DNA from: Leucobacter sp. wl10
GTDB lineage: Bacteria > Actinomycetota > Actinomycetes > Actinomycetales > Microbacteriaceae
Direction of reading: 5' to 3'
DNA length: 45,323 nt
NCBI RefSeq assembly: GCF_003569785.1
Contig: NZ_KZ984013.1
Coordinates: 1 to 45,323, forward strand
Part shown: one piece after another, positions 27,642 to 38,231 of the stretch
How the letters are laid out: each line of letters opens with the position of its first letter
Numbering within the stretch: the first letter of the stretch is position 1
The notes under the pieces: model-generated
Told to the model about the DNA's origin: nothing
The model's database searches: none
The model's input: only the letters and a program-made list of their open reading frames with translations
Program-made: the position numbers and the translations under genes

Positions 27642-28371
27642 GCAGGCGCAGCCCGATCCGGCGGTCGGCGAGGAGGAGCGGCGCCTCGCCGGTGCGGAGA
27701 ACGCGCCCGATGAGGTGCTGCTGGCGGCTCGGGATCAGGCGCGCGCTGCGCTCGCCGAGATCACCGACCCTCAGACCATCGGGGCCGATGACGGGCACGA
27801 GGTGCACGAAGCGCACGTGCTCACCCTGTTCTTCGAGTGCCGCCTGCCCGGCTACCCGGGGTGGCGGTGGGCGGCGACGCTCACGCGCGTCGACGAGGAG
27901 TCTCCGGTGACCGTGCTCGAGGCCGAACTGCTGCCCGGCGCGGGCGCCGTCGTGGCGCCCGAGTGGGTGCCGTGGTCGGTGCGCCTGGCGCAGTACCGCG
28001 AGTCCCAGGCGCGCCAGGCCGTGGAGGAGGCCGCCGCCGCCGAGGCCGCCGCTGCCGAGCTCGGCGACGACGACGCGGCCGCCGAGGACGACCTGCTCGC
28101 CGGCGACATTCTCGACAACGACTTCAGCGACTTCGACGACGAGATCGACGGCGTCGAGCTCGACGAGGGCGACGCATCGCGCACGGATCCCGCCGACGCG
28201 GATGACGCCGACGCGGATGACGCCGACGCGGATGACGAAGACGCCGACGCGGACGACGCCGACGCGGACGAGGATCTCGCCGACGACTCGGACGACACCG
28301 AGCTGTTCGACGACGATGAGGACGACTCCGACGACGACGAGGACGAGGAAGACGACTCCGACGACGAGTAG
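27634..28371 (+). CDS. DUF3027 protein with very acidic C-terminal tail
   Basis: The 245-residue protein carries a DUF3027 region (about 25-135) with G-H-E-V-H-E-A-H, G-Y-P-G-W-R-W and the P-E-W-V-P-W-S segment. A tail of Ala, Asp and Glu follows from about residue 140 to the end, including a D-A-D-D-A repeat and long Asp runs. The function of DUF3027 is unknown. It overlaps the cold-shock-domain gene by eight bases and is translationally coupled to it. An acidic tail next to a basic-tailed RNA-binding protein suggests contact or charge balancing; that is inference. Confidence 0.85.
   Translation: MSEQAQPDPAVGEEERRLAGAENAPDEVLLAARDQARAALAEITDPQTIGADDGHEVHEAHVLTLFFECRLPGYPGWRWAATLTRVDEESPVTVLEAELLPGAGAVVAPEWVPWSVRLAQYRESQARQAVEEAAAAEAAAAELGDDDAAAEDDLLAGDILDNDFSDFDDEIDGVELDEGDASRTDPADADDADADDADADDEDADADDADADEDLADDSDDTELFDDDEDDSDDDEDEEDDSDDE
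28195..28272 (+). repeat. 15-bp coding tandem repeat in the acidic tail
   Basis: Units of GACGCGGATGACGCC recur about five times, with small changes and one 6-base interruption, and encode D-A-D-D-A. The near identity at third positions suggests recent slippage expansion. Confidence 0.75.
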
Positions 28372-28393
28372 CGCGTCCGGCGTCGAGCGGCAT

Positions 28394-28449
28394 GCCCGGT
28401 GCCGTCTGCCCAGCCTCAGGCTCAGGGCGGGCGGCACCGGGCTTTCTTG
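28394..28449 (+). terminator. terminator after the DUF3027 gene
   Basis: An 18-bp stem (left arm 28394-28411, right arm 28425-28442, 16 of 18 paired perfectly) with a 13-base loop is followed by TTTCTT. It begins 23 bp after the stop codon. Confidence 0.88.
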
Positions 28450-28638
28450 CGCCCCGGCGCACCCGACCGGTTCCGCCGTGATCGGTTCGATCGGGCGGCG
28501 GCGGCCTCGCTGACGCGATCTACGTAATTTTCCCGGATCCGTGTGTTCGCGGGTCTCAATACCGTTTCAAGTGCAGACGGGGAGTGCGGCACGACGTGCA
28601 GTGGTGCGTCCTCGATGAACGCTTGAGACGAGGACGCT

Positions 28639-31600
28639 ATGGAGCTACACGGCCATCGGCAACGGGGACGACACCGCGGCGACGGCGCCGCGCCGCGCCG
28701 CGCGAGGGCGCGCCGCAGGAGCCGCTCGACGGAGCTGATCGCCGTCGTCGCCGCGTGCGCGATCGCGCTGCTCGGCGCCGCTCCGGCCTTCGCGCAGGAG
28801 GACGCGACCGCGGCGGAACGCGTCCAGACGAGCCCGTCAGCCGAAGCGCCCCCGGCCGAGAGCGGTGAGGCGGCCGATCCGGCGCCAGCTCCCGAGAGTC
28901 CGACGGGCGAGTCGCCCTCGACGCCGGCCCCCGAGCAGCCGGCCGCAGACCCGGCCCCCGAGCAGCCCTCTGCAACCGCGGCGCAGGATCCGGCGACGGA
29001 GTTGCCGCCGAGGATGCGGGCGCCCGAGGCGAAGGCGCTGGAGATTCCGCAGACGGCGAGCGCCGCCGCGGCGCCGAACGGGGCGAGCGCGCCCTACGCG
29101 TACTGGAACGTCGTCGACACGGACGGGAACGCGGTCCCCGGCGCCACCTTCTCCCTCGAGCGCCGCAGCGGCCATGGCTGGACCGGCACGAGGAACGTCT
29201 CCGACTGCACCGCGGGCACCTGCGCCGCGGTCGACCGGGACGGCGATGCCGGCGACTACCTGGCGAAGTGGATCGGCAGCGACACCCCCGGGGCCAACCC
29301 GAGCGGCACCGGCGCTTCCAACGTGATCCAGGCCGACTCGCAGTACCGCATCCGGCCCGGCGAGCCGCCCGCGGGCTACGTCTGGTCCAGCAGCACGGCC
29401 TGGGTCGATTCGAACGCCGTCGGCTGGTCCGGGGCGAGCGGCAACCGCACCCTGAGCTTCGGCACCTTCGTGCTGAAGAAGCTCAAGACGCAGCCGACCT
29501 GCGAAGCGGGATACGTGTACGCGATCAGCACGACGGGGCAGATGCAGGAGGTCGCGCCAGACGGGAGCGTGAGCGACATCGGCCGGCGGGCGCCGGACGT
29601 GTCCGTCTTCAACGGTCTCGGCATCGGCGCCGGCGGTCAACCGGTCTACGGCCTCCTGCGCAGCTCGGGATCCGGAACCTCGCAGAACGGCACCGTCTAC
29701 TCGTACGACGTGGCGACCGGGGAGTGGGCGTCGACCGGCGCCAGTACGAGCGCCCTCGGCGGCAACACCGGCACCAACCTCATCGGCGGTGCGGTCGACC
29801 TGAGCAACGGCCTCTACTACTTCGGCGGTTTCACCAGCGACGGCGACTTCAAGCTCTACGAGTACGACCCGAGCGCCACCCCGCGGATCAAGCTCAAGGG
29901 TACGATCGACATCGCCGCCGATTCGAGCGCCAACGGCGACCTCGCCTTCGACGCCGTCGGCAACCTCTTCGTCGTCCACGGGGAGGGCACGACGACGACC
30001 GTCTACAGCGTCACCGCGGCGAACGTGGCCGCGGCGAACGGCGGCACGATCCCGTCGTCGATCTCCAGGTCCGTCACCACGATGAGCAACGTCAACGGGG
30101 TCTCGTTCGACGCCGGCGGCAAGGCGTATCTGGGCTCGGAGGGGCAGATCCGCTCCTTCAACATGCCGGGCTGGGGGGGATCCTCCACCGTCGTCAGCTC
30201 CGGCATCACCAGCACCGATCTCGCGACCTGCTCGTCTCCGCCCACCATCACCGTCGAGAAGTACATCGACGGCCAGCGGGTCAACGCCGGCGATCAGTTC
30301 AAGCTGACCCTGAAGCAGGGCGGGCAGACCATCGGCGAGGCGACCACGGAGGGGACGTCCCCCGGTCTGCAGGACAAGCGCATCGGCCCGCTCCCCACCG
30401 TGCGCGGCGTCGAGCTGGCCTTCTCCGAGACGGCCTCGGGCAGCACCGACCTCAACCAGTACGTCTCCAGCTACCGGTGCCTCGTCGACGGGGTGCAGAC
30501 GAGTCAGGCCGAGAACACGACGACGGGAAGGATCACGATCCCCGAGGGCGGCCAGACCGTCGAGTGCCGCTTCTTCAACGCGCCCCTCGTCGCCCAGGTG
30601 AGCATCAATAAGAAGGTCACCGACGCTCAGGGAGCGAACCCGGTGCCGCGCCAGGGATGGACGGTCGGCGCGAAGGCCGTCTCCGCCCCGGGGTCCTCGG
30701 TGACGTCGGCGCCCGGCACGGCCACGCAGACGACGAACGCGGCCGGGAACGCCGCGTGGGCCTTCACATTCGGAGCCAAGGACCAGACCGCCACGGTGTC
30801 GGTCGAGGAGGCGGTGGACGACGGCTTCGTCTTCCAGAGCGGGCAGTGCACCGTGACGAGCCTCGACGGGACGACCTCGTCGACCGCGCTGACGGGGCCC
30901 TCGAGCACGCAGCTGCCGGGGATCGTCCCCGGTGACCGGGTGGACTGCAGCTACGTCAACAGGGTCAACGCCGCCTCGCTGACGCTGGTCAAGCGGGTCG
31001 AGAACCGCTACGGGGGCACTGGCGGGATCGCCGACTGGACGCTCACCGCGGCCGGGCCGACGCAGGGAGTCGCCGGACGGACCGGGGAGCCCGCGGTGAC
31101 GGGACGCACGGTGGCGCCGGGCGAGTACACGCTCTCCGAGAGCAGCGGCCCCGGCGGCTACGAGGCGAGCGGCTGGGAGTGCGTGAACACCGGCGCCGGC
31201 GGCGCGCCCGCCGTGAACGGCGACCGGGTGGCCGTTCCGCTGGGAGGCGCCGTCACCTGCACGGTCACCAACTCCGACAGCCCGGGTGCGATCGCCTGGT
31301 CGAAGGTGGCGAAGGGCACGTCCGACACGCTGCGCGGATCGCAGTGGAGGATCGACGGGCCGGGCTTCACGCCGGCCAACAGAGAGATCTCCGATTGCGT
31401 CGAGGCCTCCGCGACCTCGTGCGAGGGGCTCGATAGGGACCCGTCGGCCGGACGGTTCAAGCTCGAGCAGCTGAGGTGGGGGGACTACACCGTCACCGAG
31501 ACCGTCGCCCCTCCGGGGTACGTCGGGGGCGCCTCCTTCACCTTCGCGGTGAATGCGGGCACCGCCGGGACGACGATCGACCAGGGGCCCATCGAGAACG

Positions 31601-31752
31601 CGCAGCAGGCGGGCCTCGCGATCCCGTTCACCGGTGGCATCGCCAGCGACCTGTTCACGCTGGGAGGGCTCGGGCTCGGCACCCTCGCTGCGCTCGCGGC
31701 GGGACTGCTCGCCTACCGGCAGCGCGTCCGGCGTCAGGTAGCGACCATGTGA
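28639..31752 (+). CDS. large LPXTG-type surface protein, probable pilus tip pilin with beta-propeller
   Basis: The 1037-residue product has a long basic N-region and a signal peptide ending near residue 52 (A-F-A), a Pro/Ala/Glu-rich stalk (53-130) and a prealbumin-like domain (about 150-270). The segment at about 287-530 reads like a beta-propeller: repeated Y-V-Y-A-I, V-Y-S-Y-D, Y-Y-F-G-G, L-Y-E-Y-D and N-L-F-V-V strands. Several SpaA/Cna-B-type domains run to about 985. The sorting signal I-P-F-T-G lies at 995-999, before a membrane helix and basic tail. GAGG lies six bases before the ATG. As first gene of a pilin-pilin-sortase operon, it is best read as the adhesive tip. The propeller is my reading of the strand pattern. 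Confidence 0.85.
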   Translation: MELHGHRQRGRHRGDGAAPRRARARRRSRSTELIAVVAACAIALLGAAPAFAQEDATAAERVQTSPSAEAPPAESGEAADPAPAPESPTGESPSTPAPEQPAADPAPEQPSATAAQDPATELPPRMRAPEAKALEIPQTASAAAAPNGASAPYAYWNVVDTDGNAVPGATFSLERRSGHGWTGTRNVSDCTAGTCAAVDRDGDAGDYLAKWIGSDTPGANPSGTGASNVIQADSQYRIRPGEPPAGYVWSSSTAWVDSNAVGWSGASGNRTLSFGTFVLKKLKTQPTCEAGYVYAISTTGQMQEVAPDGSVSDIGRRAPDVSVFNGLGIGAGGQPVYGLLRSSGSGTSQNGTVYSYDVATGEWASTGASTSALGGNTGTNLIGGAVDLSNGLYYFGGFTSDGDFKLYEYDPSATPRIKLKGTIDIAADSSANGDLAFDAVGNLFVVHGEGTTTTVYSVTAANVAAANGGTIPSSISRSVTTMSNVNGVSFDAGGKAYLGSEGQIRSFNMPGWGGSSTVVSSGITSTDLATCSSPPTITVEKYIDGQRVNAGDQFKLTLKQGGQTIGEATTEGTSPGLQDKRIGPLPTVRGVELAFSETASGSTDLNQYVSSYRCLVDGVQTSQAENTTTGRITIPEGGQTVECRFFNAPLVAQVSINKKVTDAQGANPVPRQGWTVGAKAVSAPGSSVTSAPGTATQTTNAAGNAAWAFTFGAKDQTATVSVEEAVDDGFVFQSGQCTVTSLDGTTSSTALTGPSSTQLPGIVPGDRVDCSYVNRVNAASLTLVKRVENRYGGTGGIADWTLTAAGPTQGVAGRTGEPAVTGRTVAPGEYTLSESSGPGGYEASGWECVNTGAGGAPAVNGDRVAVPLGGAVTCTVTNSDSPGAIAWSKVAKGTSDTLRGSQWRIDGPGFTPANREISDCVEASATSCEGLDRDPSAGRFKLEQLRWGDYTVTETVAPPGYVGGASFTFAVNAGTAGTTIDQGPIENAQQAGLAIPFTGGIASDLFTLGGLGLGTLAALAAGLLAYRQRVRRQVATM

Positions 31753-31877
31753 CGGCGCGAGAGCTGCGGCGCGGCGCCGCCCGCGGCCGGCCCACGACCA
31801 CCACCCACCCTCCGAGAGAACACAGCAACACATCGAGTACCGGATGCGCGGCAGCATCCAGAAGAAAGGAATCCATC

Positions 31878-33347
31878 ATGAGTCAGCAGAATCGGGGAGC
31901 GCTCGTCAGACGCTCACTCGCCGTCATCGGAGCCGCGGCGATCGCGCTCGCCGGCATGGCCGCGGGCGGATCGGCGGCGTACGCGACCGATGCCCCCCAG
32001 CCCGGCCCGGGAGACATCACGGGGACGACGGGCACGCTCACGATCCACAAGCACGCGGGCGACCCGGGAGCGCAGGGCAACGGCACGGAGATCACCGATC
32101 CCGCCGCGCTCGCCGCGCTCGGGGCCGGCCTCGAGGGCGTCGAGTTCAGCGTTCAGCGCGTCAACTACGACGGTTCCCCGATCGACCTGACCACGGATGC
32201 GGGCTGGAACCAGGCGCAGGGCGCGCAGGCGGGGAACGTCTCGTCGGCGCCGTACAGCCTGACGGCCCAGACCACGACGACGACCGGAGCGGGCGGCGAC
32301 GCCATCGTGCCGAACCTGCCGTACGGCCTCTACCTCGTCACCGAGACGAGCCCGGGGGCGAACCCGGTCGTCTCGCCCGCGCAGCCGTTCCTCGTGTCCG
32401 TGCCCTACCCCAACAGCGAGGACAGCACCTGGCTCTACAACGTGCACGTCTACCCGAAGAACAAGCTCAACACCACCACCCCCACCAAGACCGTCTCCGA
32501 GCCGGGCAACCCGGTGCTCGGGCAGGAGCTGACCTGGATGATCACGGCGCCGATCCCGCCGCTCGCCGAGGGCGACACCTACCGCAAGTTCGTCGTGACC
32601 GACGACCTCGATGAGCGCCTCGACCTGACCGGCGTCGTGGTGAGGCTCGACGGCGCGGAGCTGACCGAGGGCACGGACTACACCCTCGCCCCCGCAGCGC
32701 TTCCCGCCGCGGGAGGCCCGAACACGACGATCACGCTGACCGGCGCGCTCGCCGGCCTCGCGGGCAAGGGGAACGTGACCGTCGAGCTGAAGACGAAGGT
32801 GACCTCTCTGGGGGCCGACGGCAAGATCTCGAACAAGGGCCTGGTGAACGTCAACGATTCGCTGCGCGAGACCAACGACGAGCAGGTCAACTACGGGCCG
32901 CTGAAGATCGTGAAGAAGGCCGCGCAGAACCCGAACTACACCCTCGCTGGCGCCGAGTTCACCCTGCACAAGTCGAAGGACGGCGCCGCCCTCGACGCCC
33001 CGGGCACGCTCACCACCAACAGCGCCGGCGAGATCGTGGTCGACGGCCTCTGGACGGGCAGCGGCGCGGACCTCACGGAGACATACTGGCTCAAGGAGAC
33101 GAAGGCCCCGGCCGGGTACGCGCTGCCCCAGGGCGACGCGGCCTGGACCCAGGTGACGGTCACCGCGGGATCCGCGGCGAGCGTCGTCCCCGTCGCCATC
33201 ACCAACACCCAGCAGCAGGGACCGAACCTGCCGCTCACCGGCTCGTCCGGGACGGCGATGTTCATGGCGGGCGGACTCGCCCTGCTGCTGACCGCCGGCG
33301 GATCCGCTCTGATCGCGGCTCGACGCAAGCAGGCGTCCGCGAGGTAG
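31878..33347 (+). CDS. major (shaft) pilin, SpaA type, sortase substrate
   Basis: This 489-residue protein has a signal peptide (cut near residue 36) and the pilin motif W-L-Y-N-V-H-V-Y-P-K, whose K194 should be the lysine joined to the next subunit by the class C sortase. SpaA-type Ig domains carry the E-box Y-W-L-K-E-T-K-A-P-A-G-Y (403-414), with the Glu needed for an isopeptide bond. The sorting signal L-P-L-T-G lies at 451-455, with a membrane helix (460-481) and basic tail after it. I chose the ATG at 31878, with AAGGA upstream. All elements needed for covalent polymerisation are present. Confidence 0.94.
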   Translation: MSQQNRGALVRRSLAVIGAAAIALAGMAAGGSAAYATDAPQPGPGDITGTTGTLTIHKHAGDPGAQGNGTEITDPAALAALGAGLEGVEFSVQRVNYDGSPIDLTTDAGWNQAQGAQAGNVSSAPYSLTAQTTTTTGAGGDAIVPNLPYGLYLVTETSPGANPVVSPAQPFLVSVPYPNSEDSTWLYNVHVYPKNKLNTTTPTKTVSEPGNPVLGQELTWMITAPIPPLAEGDTYRKFVVTDDLDERLDLTGVVVRLDGAELTEGTDYTLAPAALPAAGGPNTTITLTGALAGLAGKGNVTVELKTKVTSLGADGKISNKGLVNVNDSLRETNDEQVNYGPLKIVKKAAQNPNYTLAGAEFTLHKSKDGAALDAPGTLTTNSAGEIVVDGLWTGSGADLTETYWLKETKAPAGYALPQGDAAWTQVTVTAGSAASVVPVAITNTQQQGPNLPLTGSSGTAMFMAGGLALLLTAGGSALIAARRKQASAR

Positions 33348-33368
33348 CCCGCGACACAGCGGGATCAG

Positions 33369-33397
33369 GGGGCGGGGAGCCGTCGGCTCCCCGCCCC
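33369..33397 (+). other. perfect intergenic hairpin between pilin and sortase genes
   Basis: GGGGCGGGGAGCC and GGCTCCCCGCCCC form a 13-bp perfect stem around GTC, 22 bp before the sortase start. There is no T-tract, so it may be a leaky terminator or an RNA-processing or stability element that lowers sortase expression relative to pilin. Confidence 0.8.
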
Positions 33398-33419
33398 ACC
33401 ACCACCGGAGGGAGAGATC

Positions 33420-34373
33420 GTGAGCATCGCACGCGTCGATTCGAAGCGAGAGACGCCGCAGCGCGTTTCCGCGCGCCGGTGGCGATTCCCCCGCGCGGCC
33501 TTCCTCATCTCACTGCTGGCCCTTGTCGGCGTGCTCGTGCTCCTCTACCCGACCACGGCCGCGTGGTTCTCGCAGTACAACCAGTCCCGTGTGATCGAGA
33601 TGGTCGAGGGCGCGGTCCAGAAGGGGCCGAGCAGCCGGCTCGAGGCCGAGATCGAGCGGGCGCGCGACTACAACGACGCCCTCGTCGGCGGGGCGCTCGT
33701 CGAGCCCAACACCAGTGTCCCGACCGGCACGGGCGCCTCGGGCAGCGCCGACGCGTACGAGAGTCTGCTCCGCGCGGACGCCGAGGGCGCGATGGCCCGG
33801 CTGCGCATCCCCGCGATCGGGGTCGACCTGCCGATCTATCACGGCACCTCGGAGCAGACCCTGCAGCGCGGAGTGGGGCACCTGCAGGGAACCTCGCTGC
33901 CGGTCGGGGGCGCTTCGCAGCACTCGGTGCTCACCGCGCACCGGGGGCTGGCGAGCGCCGAGCTCTTCACCCAGCTCGACAAGGTGGGCGTCGGCGACAC
34001 CTTCACCATCGAGGTGTTCGGCGAGGTGCTCACGTACCGCGTGCGAGACACCCGGGTGGTCGATCCCGACCAGACCGAGTCGCTGTACCCCTCGTACGGG
34101 GAGGATCTCGTCACCCTCGTCACCTGCACGCCCCTCGGCATCAACACGCATCGCATCCTCGTCACCGGCGAGCGCGTCACGCCGACGCCGGTCGCCGATG
34201 TCGAGCGCGCGGGCGACCGCCCCGATATCCCCGGGTTTCCCTGGTGGGCCGTCGGCCTCGGAGCCACACTGCTGCTGCTCTCGGCGTACGTATGGCGCGC
34301 GGGCGCGACTCGGAGATCCGAGCAGACAGACTTCACGCGCGACGACCCGGGCGGTGTCCCGACGCGCGCGTGA
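33420..34373 (+). CDS. class C (pilin-polymerising) sortase
   Basis: This 317-residue transpeptidase cuts pilins at their LPXTG-type signals and joins them to the pilin-motif lysine. It has an N-terminal membrane helix (about 25-50) and the catalytic domain with H174 (L-T-A-H-R-G), C236 (T-L-V-T-C) and R245 (T-H-R-I-L-V). A C-terminal membrane helix (about 274-292), typical of class C, follows. A lid before the catalytic core is expected at about 80-120, but the usual D-P-F/W lid motif is not obvious. The GTG at 33420 has GGAGGGAGAG upstream. It is the last gene of the pilus operon. Confidence 0.94.
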   Translation: MSIARVDSKRETPQRVSARRWRFPRAAFLISLLALVGVLVLLYPTTAAWFSQYNQSRVIEMVEGAVQKGPSSRLEAEIERARDYNDALVGGALVEPNTSVPTGTGASGSADAYESLLRADAEGAMARLRIPAIGVDLPIYHGTSEQTLQRGVGHLQGTSLPVGGASQHSVLTAHRGLASAELFTQLDKVGVGDTFTIEVFGEVLTYRVRDTRVVDPDQTESLYPSYGEDLVTLVTCTPLGINTHRILVTGERVTPTPVADVERAGDRPDIPGFPWWAVGLGATLLLLSAYVWRAGATRRSEQTDFTRDDPGGVPTRA

Positions 34374-34446
34374 TCGGACCCGGGGCAGCGGCGAGGTCTC
34401 CCCGCTTCGCCGCTGTCCCGCGGAATGCGGAGCCGGTCTCCGCGCC

Positions 34447-34490
34447 GTCGGACCCGGCTCCCTCGCTTCCCCGAGGGGGCCGGGTCCGAC
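34447..34490. terminator. bidirectional terminator between sortase and serC
   Basis: The arms starting GTCGGACCCGGC (34447) and ending GCCGGGTCCGAC (34490) pair perfectly for 12 bp and continue almost perfectly to a small loop. The stem lies between two convergent genes and can serve both. Confidence 0.8.
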
Positions 34491-34518
34491 GCTTCTCAGC
34501 GTCCCAGCGGGCCTCGCG

Positions 34519-35637
34519 TCAGACGAGACGCCCGAGCACGTAGTCGATCGCGCCCGTGAGCCTGCGCACATCGTCGGGATCGATCGCCGTGAACGTGGCG
34601 ATGCGCAGCTGGTTGCGGCCCAGCTTGCGGTACGGCTCCGTGTCGACGATCCCGTTCGCGCGCAGCGCCTTCGACACGGCCGAGGCGTCGACGCTGTCGT
34701 CGAAGTCGATCGTCACGACGACCTGCGAGCGATGTTCCGGATCCGCCACGAACGGCGCGGCCGCCGCCGTGCGCTCGGCCCAGTCGTAGAGCACGCCCGA
34801 CGACTCGGCCGTGCGGGCGGCGGCCCAGGTCAGGCCGCCCCGGCCGTTGATCCAGCGCACCTGCTCGTCCATCAGGGCGAGCGTGGCGAGCGCCGGAGTG
34901 TTGAGGGTCTGATTCTTGCGCGAGTTCTCGATGGCGCCCGCGAGGTTCAGGGTCTCGGGGATGTAACGGCTCGAGCCCGTCACGCGCTCGATGCGCTCGA
35001 TCGCGGCGGGGGAGACGAGGGCGAACCAGAGGCCGCCGTCGGAGGCGAAGTTCTTCTGCGGCGAGAAGTAGTAGACGTCGACCTCGTTCGCGTCGAAGTC
35101 GATGCCGCCGGCGCCGCTCGTCGCGTCGACGACGGTCAGCGATCCCGCGTCGCCCGCGACTCGCCGCACGGGCGCCATGACGCCCGTCGAGGTCTCGTTG
35201 TGCGGGTAGGCATAGACGTCGACGCCAGCGACGGCCTCGGCCCGCGAACGCGAGCCGGCCTCGGCCGTGCGCACGTCGGGATCCTCGAGGAACGGCGCCG
35301 CGGCCACCGCTTTCGCGAACTTCGCGCCGAACTCGCCGAACGCCAGATGCTGGCTGCGGCGTTCGACGAGCGAGTGGGCCGCCGCATCCCAGAACGCCGT
35401 CGCCCCGCCGTTCGCGAGCAGGATCTCGTAGCCCGCGGGAGCCCGGAACAGAGCCGCGAGACCCTCCCGCAGACTGCCCACGAGGTCCTTCACCGGAGCC
35501 TGCCGGTGCGAGGTGCCGAGCACGCCCGGCTGGAGCGACGCCAGGAAGTCGAGCTGCTCGCCCCGCACCTTGGAAGGGCCGCATCCGAAGCGACCGTCGG
35601 CGGGCAGGAGTTCGGCGGGGATGATGATGTCGGCCAT
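34519..35637 (-). CDS. serC: phosphoserine aminotransferase
   Basis: SerC makes 3-phosphoserine from 3-phosphohydroxypyruvate and glutamate, using PLP, in serine biosynthesis. The 372-residue protein shows the mycobacterial-type start (P-A-E-L-L-P-A-D-G-R-F-G-C-G-P-S-K), L-A-N-G-G-A-T-A-F-W, and the PLP lysine K195 in F-S-P-Q-K-N-F. I chose the ATG at 35637. A GTG two codons earlier is possible, and there is no ribosome binding site. A TAGAAT hexamer just upstream indicates a leaderless message. Confidence 0.95.
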   Translation of the reverse strand: MADIIIPAELLPADGRFGCGPSKVRGEQLDFLASLQPGVLGTSHRQAPVKDLVGSLREGLAALFRAPAGYEILLANGGATAFWDAAAHSLVERRSQHLAFGEFGAKFAKAVAAAPFLEDPDVRTAEAGSRSRAEAVAGVDVYAYPHNETSTGVMAPVRRVAGDAGSLTVVDATSGAGGIDFDANEVDVYYFSPQKNFASDGGLWFALVSPAAIERIERVTGSSRYIPETLNLAGAIENSRKNQTLNTPALATLALMDEQVRWINGRGGLTWAAARTAESSGVLYDWAERTAAAAPFVADPEHRSQVVVTIDFDDSVDASAVSKALRANGIVDTEPYRKLGRNQLRIATFTAIDPDDVRRLTGAIDYVLGRLV

Positions 35638-35644
35638 ATGCACG

Positions 35645-35650
35645 ATTCTA
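35645..35650 (-). promoter_or_regulatory. -10 element of leaderless serC
   Basis: TAGAAT on the minus strand ends seven bases before the serC ATG, so the transcript would start within a base or two of the start codon. Confidence 0.6.
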
Positions 35651-35698
35651 CCGAGCGCGCGGCCGGGAACGCGGATCCCGGGTTCGCCCCCCGATGCT

Positions 35699-35720
35699 CT
35701 AGGCTGTGAGGCGAGCCTAA
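35699..35720. promoter_or_regulatory. palindrome before the dtxR-family gene, candidate iron box
   Basis: TAGGCT and AGCCTA are perfect inverted arms around eight bases, 18 bp before the regulator start. Read on the minus strand, TTAGGCTCGCCT matches the left two thirds of the DtxR/IdeR box (TTAGGTTAGCCTAACCTAA) at 10 of 12 positions; over the full 19 bases about 12 agree. It is placed to allow autoregulation. Confidence 0.6.
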
Positions 35721-35737
35721 GTCAAGAGAGGGCGGCG

Positions 35738-37874
<2,137 letters not shown>

Positions 37875-38019
37875 GGTCCTGCGCCGCGGCCTTGCGCCGC
37901 CTGGCCGCCCCGGCGCCGCCCGCCCCCGCCCTCCTCGTCATGTCCTACTCGCGTGACGCGTGCGGTCGCCGTGTCCGCGCCGACGGACGACCGCGCGCGT
38001 CATCTGCGAGGTGGAGGGC

Positions 38020-38039
38020 GGACGCCCATCGGGGCGTCC
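38020..38039 (+). terminator. candidate gdhA terminator in the gdhA-NlpC gap
   Basis: GGACGCCC pairs with GGGCGTCC around a short ATCG loop and is followed by TCGATTTCTCG. It lies 145 bp after gdhA in the 357-bp gap to the next gene. The same gap holds a 14-base perfect palindrome (TCTCGACGTCGAGA, 38046-38059) and, further on, the NlpC promoter region. I see no gene in the gap. Confidence 0.5.
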
Positions 38040-38119
38040 TCGATTTCTCGACGTCGAGAGATCCCGGATCCCGGCCCCGCCGGAGAAAACGCCAAGTTTC
38101 GAACCGCGTTGAAGGTTCC

Positions 38120-38146
38120 GTGACCAGAACGTGACATTATCGTGAT
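38120..38146 (+). promoter_or_regulatory. three phased GTGAC/T direct repeats, candidate MtrA-type site
   Basis: GTGAC at 38120, GTGAC at 38131 and GTGAT at 38142 lie exactly 11 bp apart, one helical turn each. The middle copy overlaps the -35 hexamer. Direct GTNAC-type repeats are, as I recall, the recognition pattern of the actinobacterial regulator MtrA, which controls cell-wall hydrolase genes. Confidence 0.6.
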
Positions 38147-38159
38147 CATCGGTTACCCT
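38131..38159 (+). promoter_or_regulatory. promoter of the NlpC/P60-like gene
   Basis: GTGACA (38131-38136), 17 bases, then TACCCT (38154-38159): a good spacing for a housekeeping-type promoter. It gives a leader of about 65 bases, too short for a c-di-AMP riboswitch. Confidence 0.6.
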
Positions 38160-38231
38160 TGAACGGTCGCGGCCCGCAGGGGTCGTTTCTCGAAGTGGGA
38201 ACCGTAAGCGAACGTTAGGCAGATTATTCTC

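Noticed and set aside
28195..28272. 15-bp repeats as a regulatory or CRISPR array
   Set aside because: They are contiguous, in frame and encode the acidic D-A-D-D-A tail.
28837..31857. 1006-codon open frame on the minus strand
   Set aside because: It is the antisense shadow of the tip pilin gene; its product is Arg/Gly/Ala-rich with no domain, a known artefact of high-GC codon use.
38040..38231. c-di-AMP (ydaO-type) riboswitch before the NlpC gene
   Set aside because: Such riboswitches often precede wall hydrolase genes, but the predicted leader is only about 65 bases and the conserved core is not visible.
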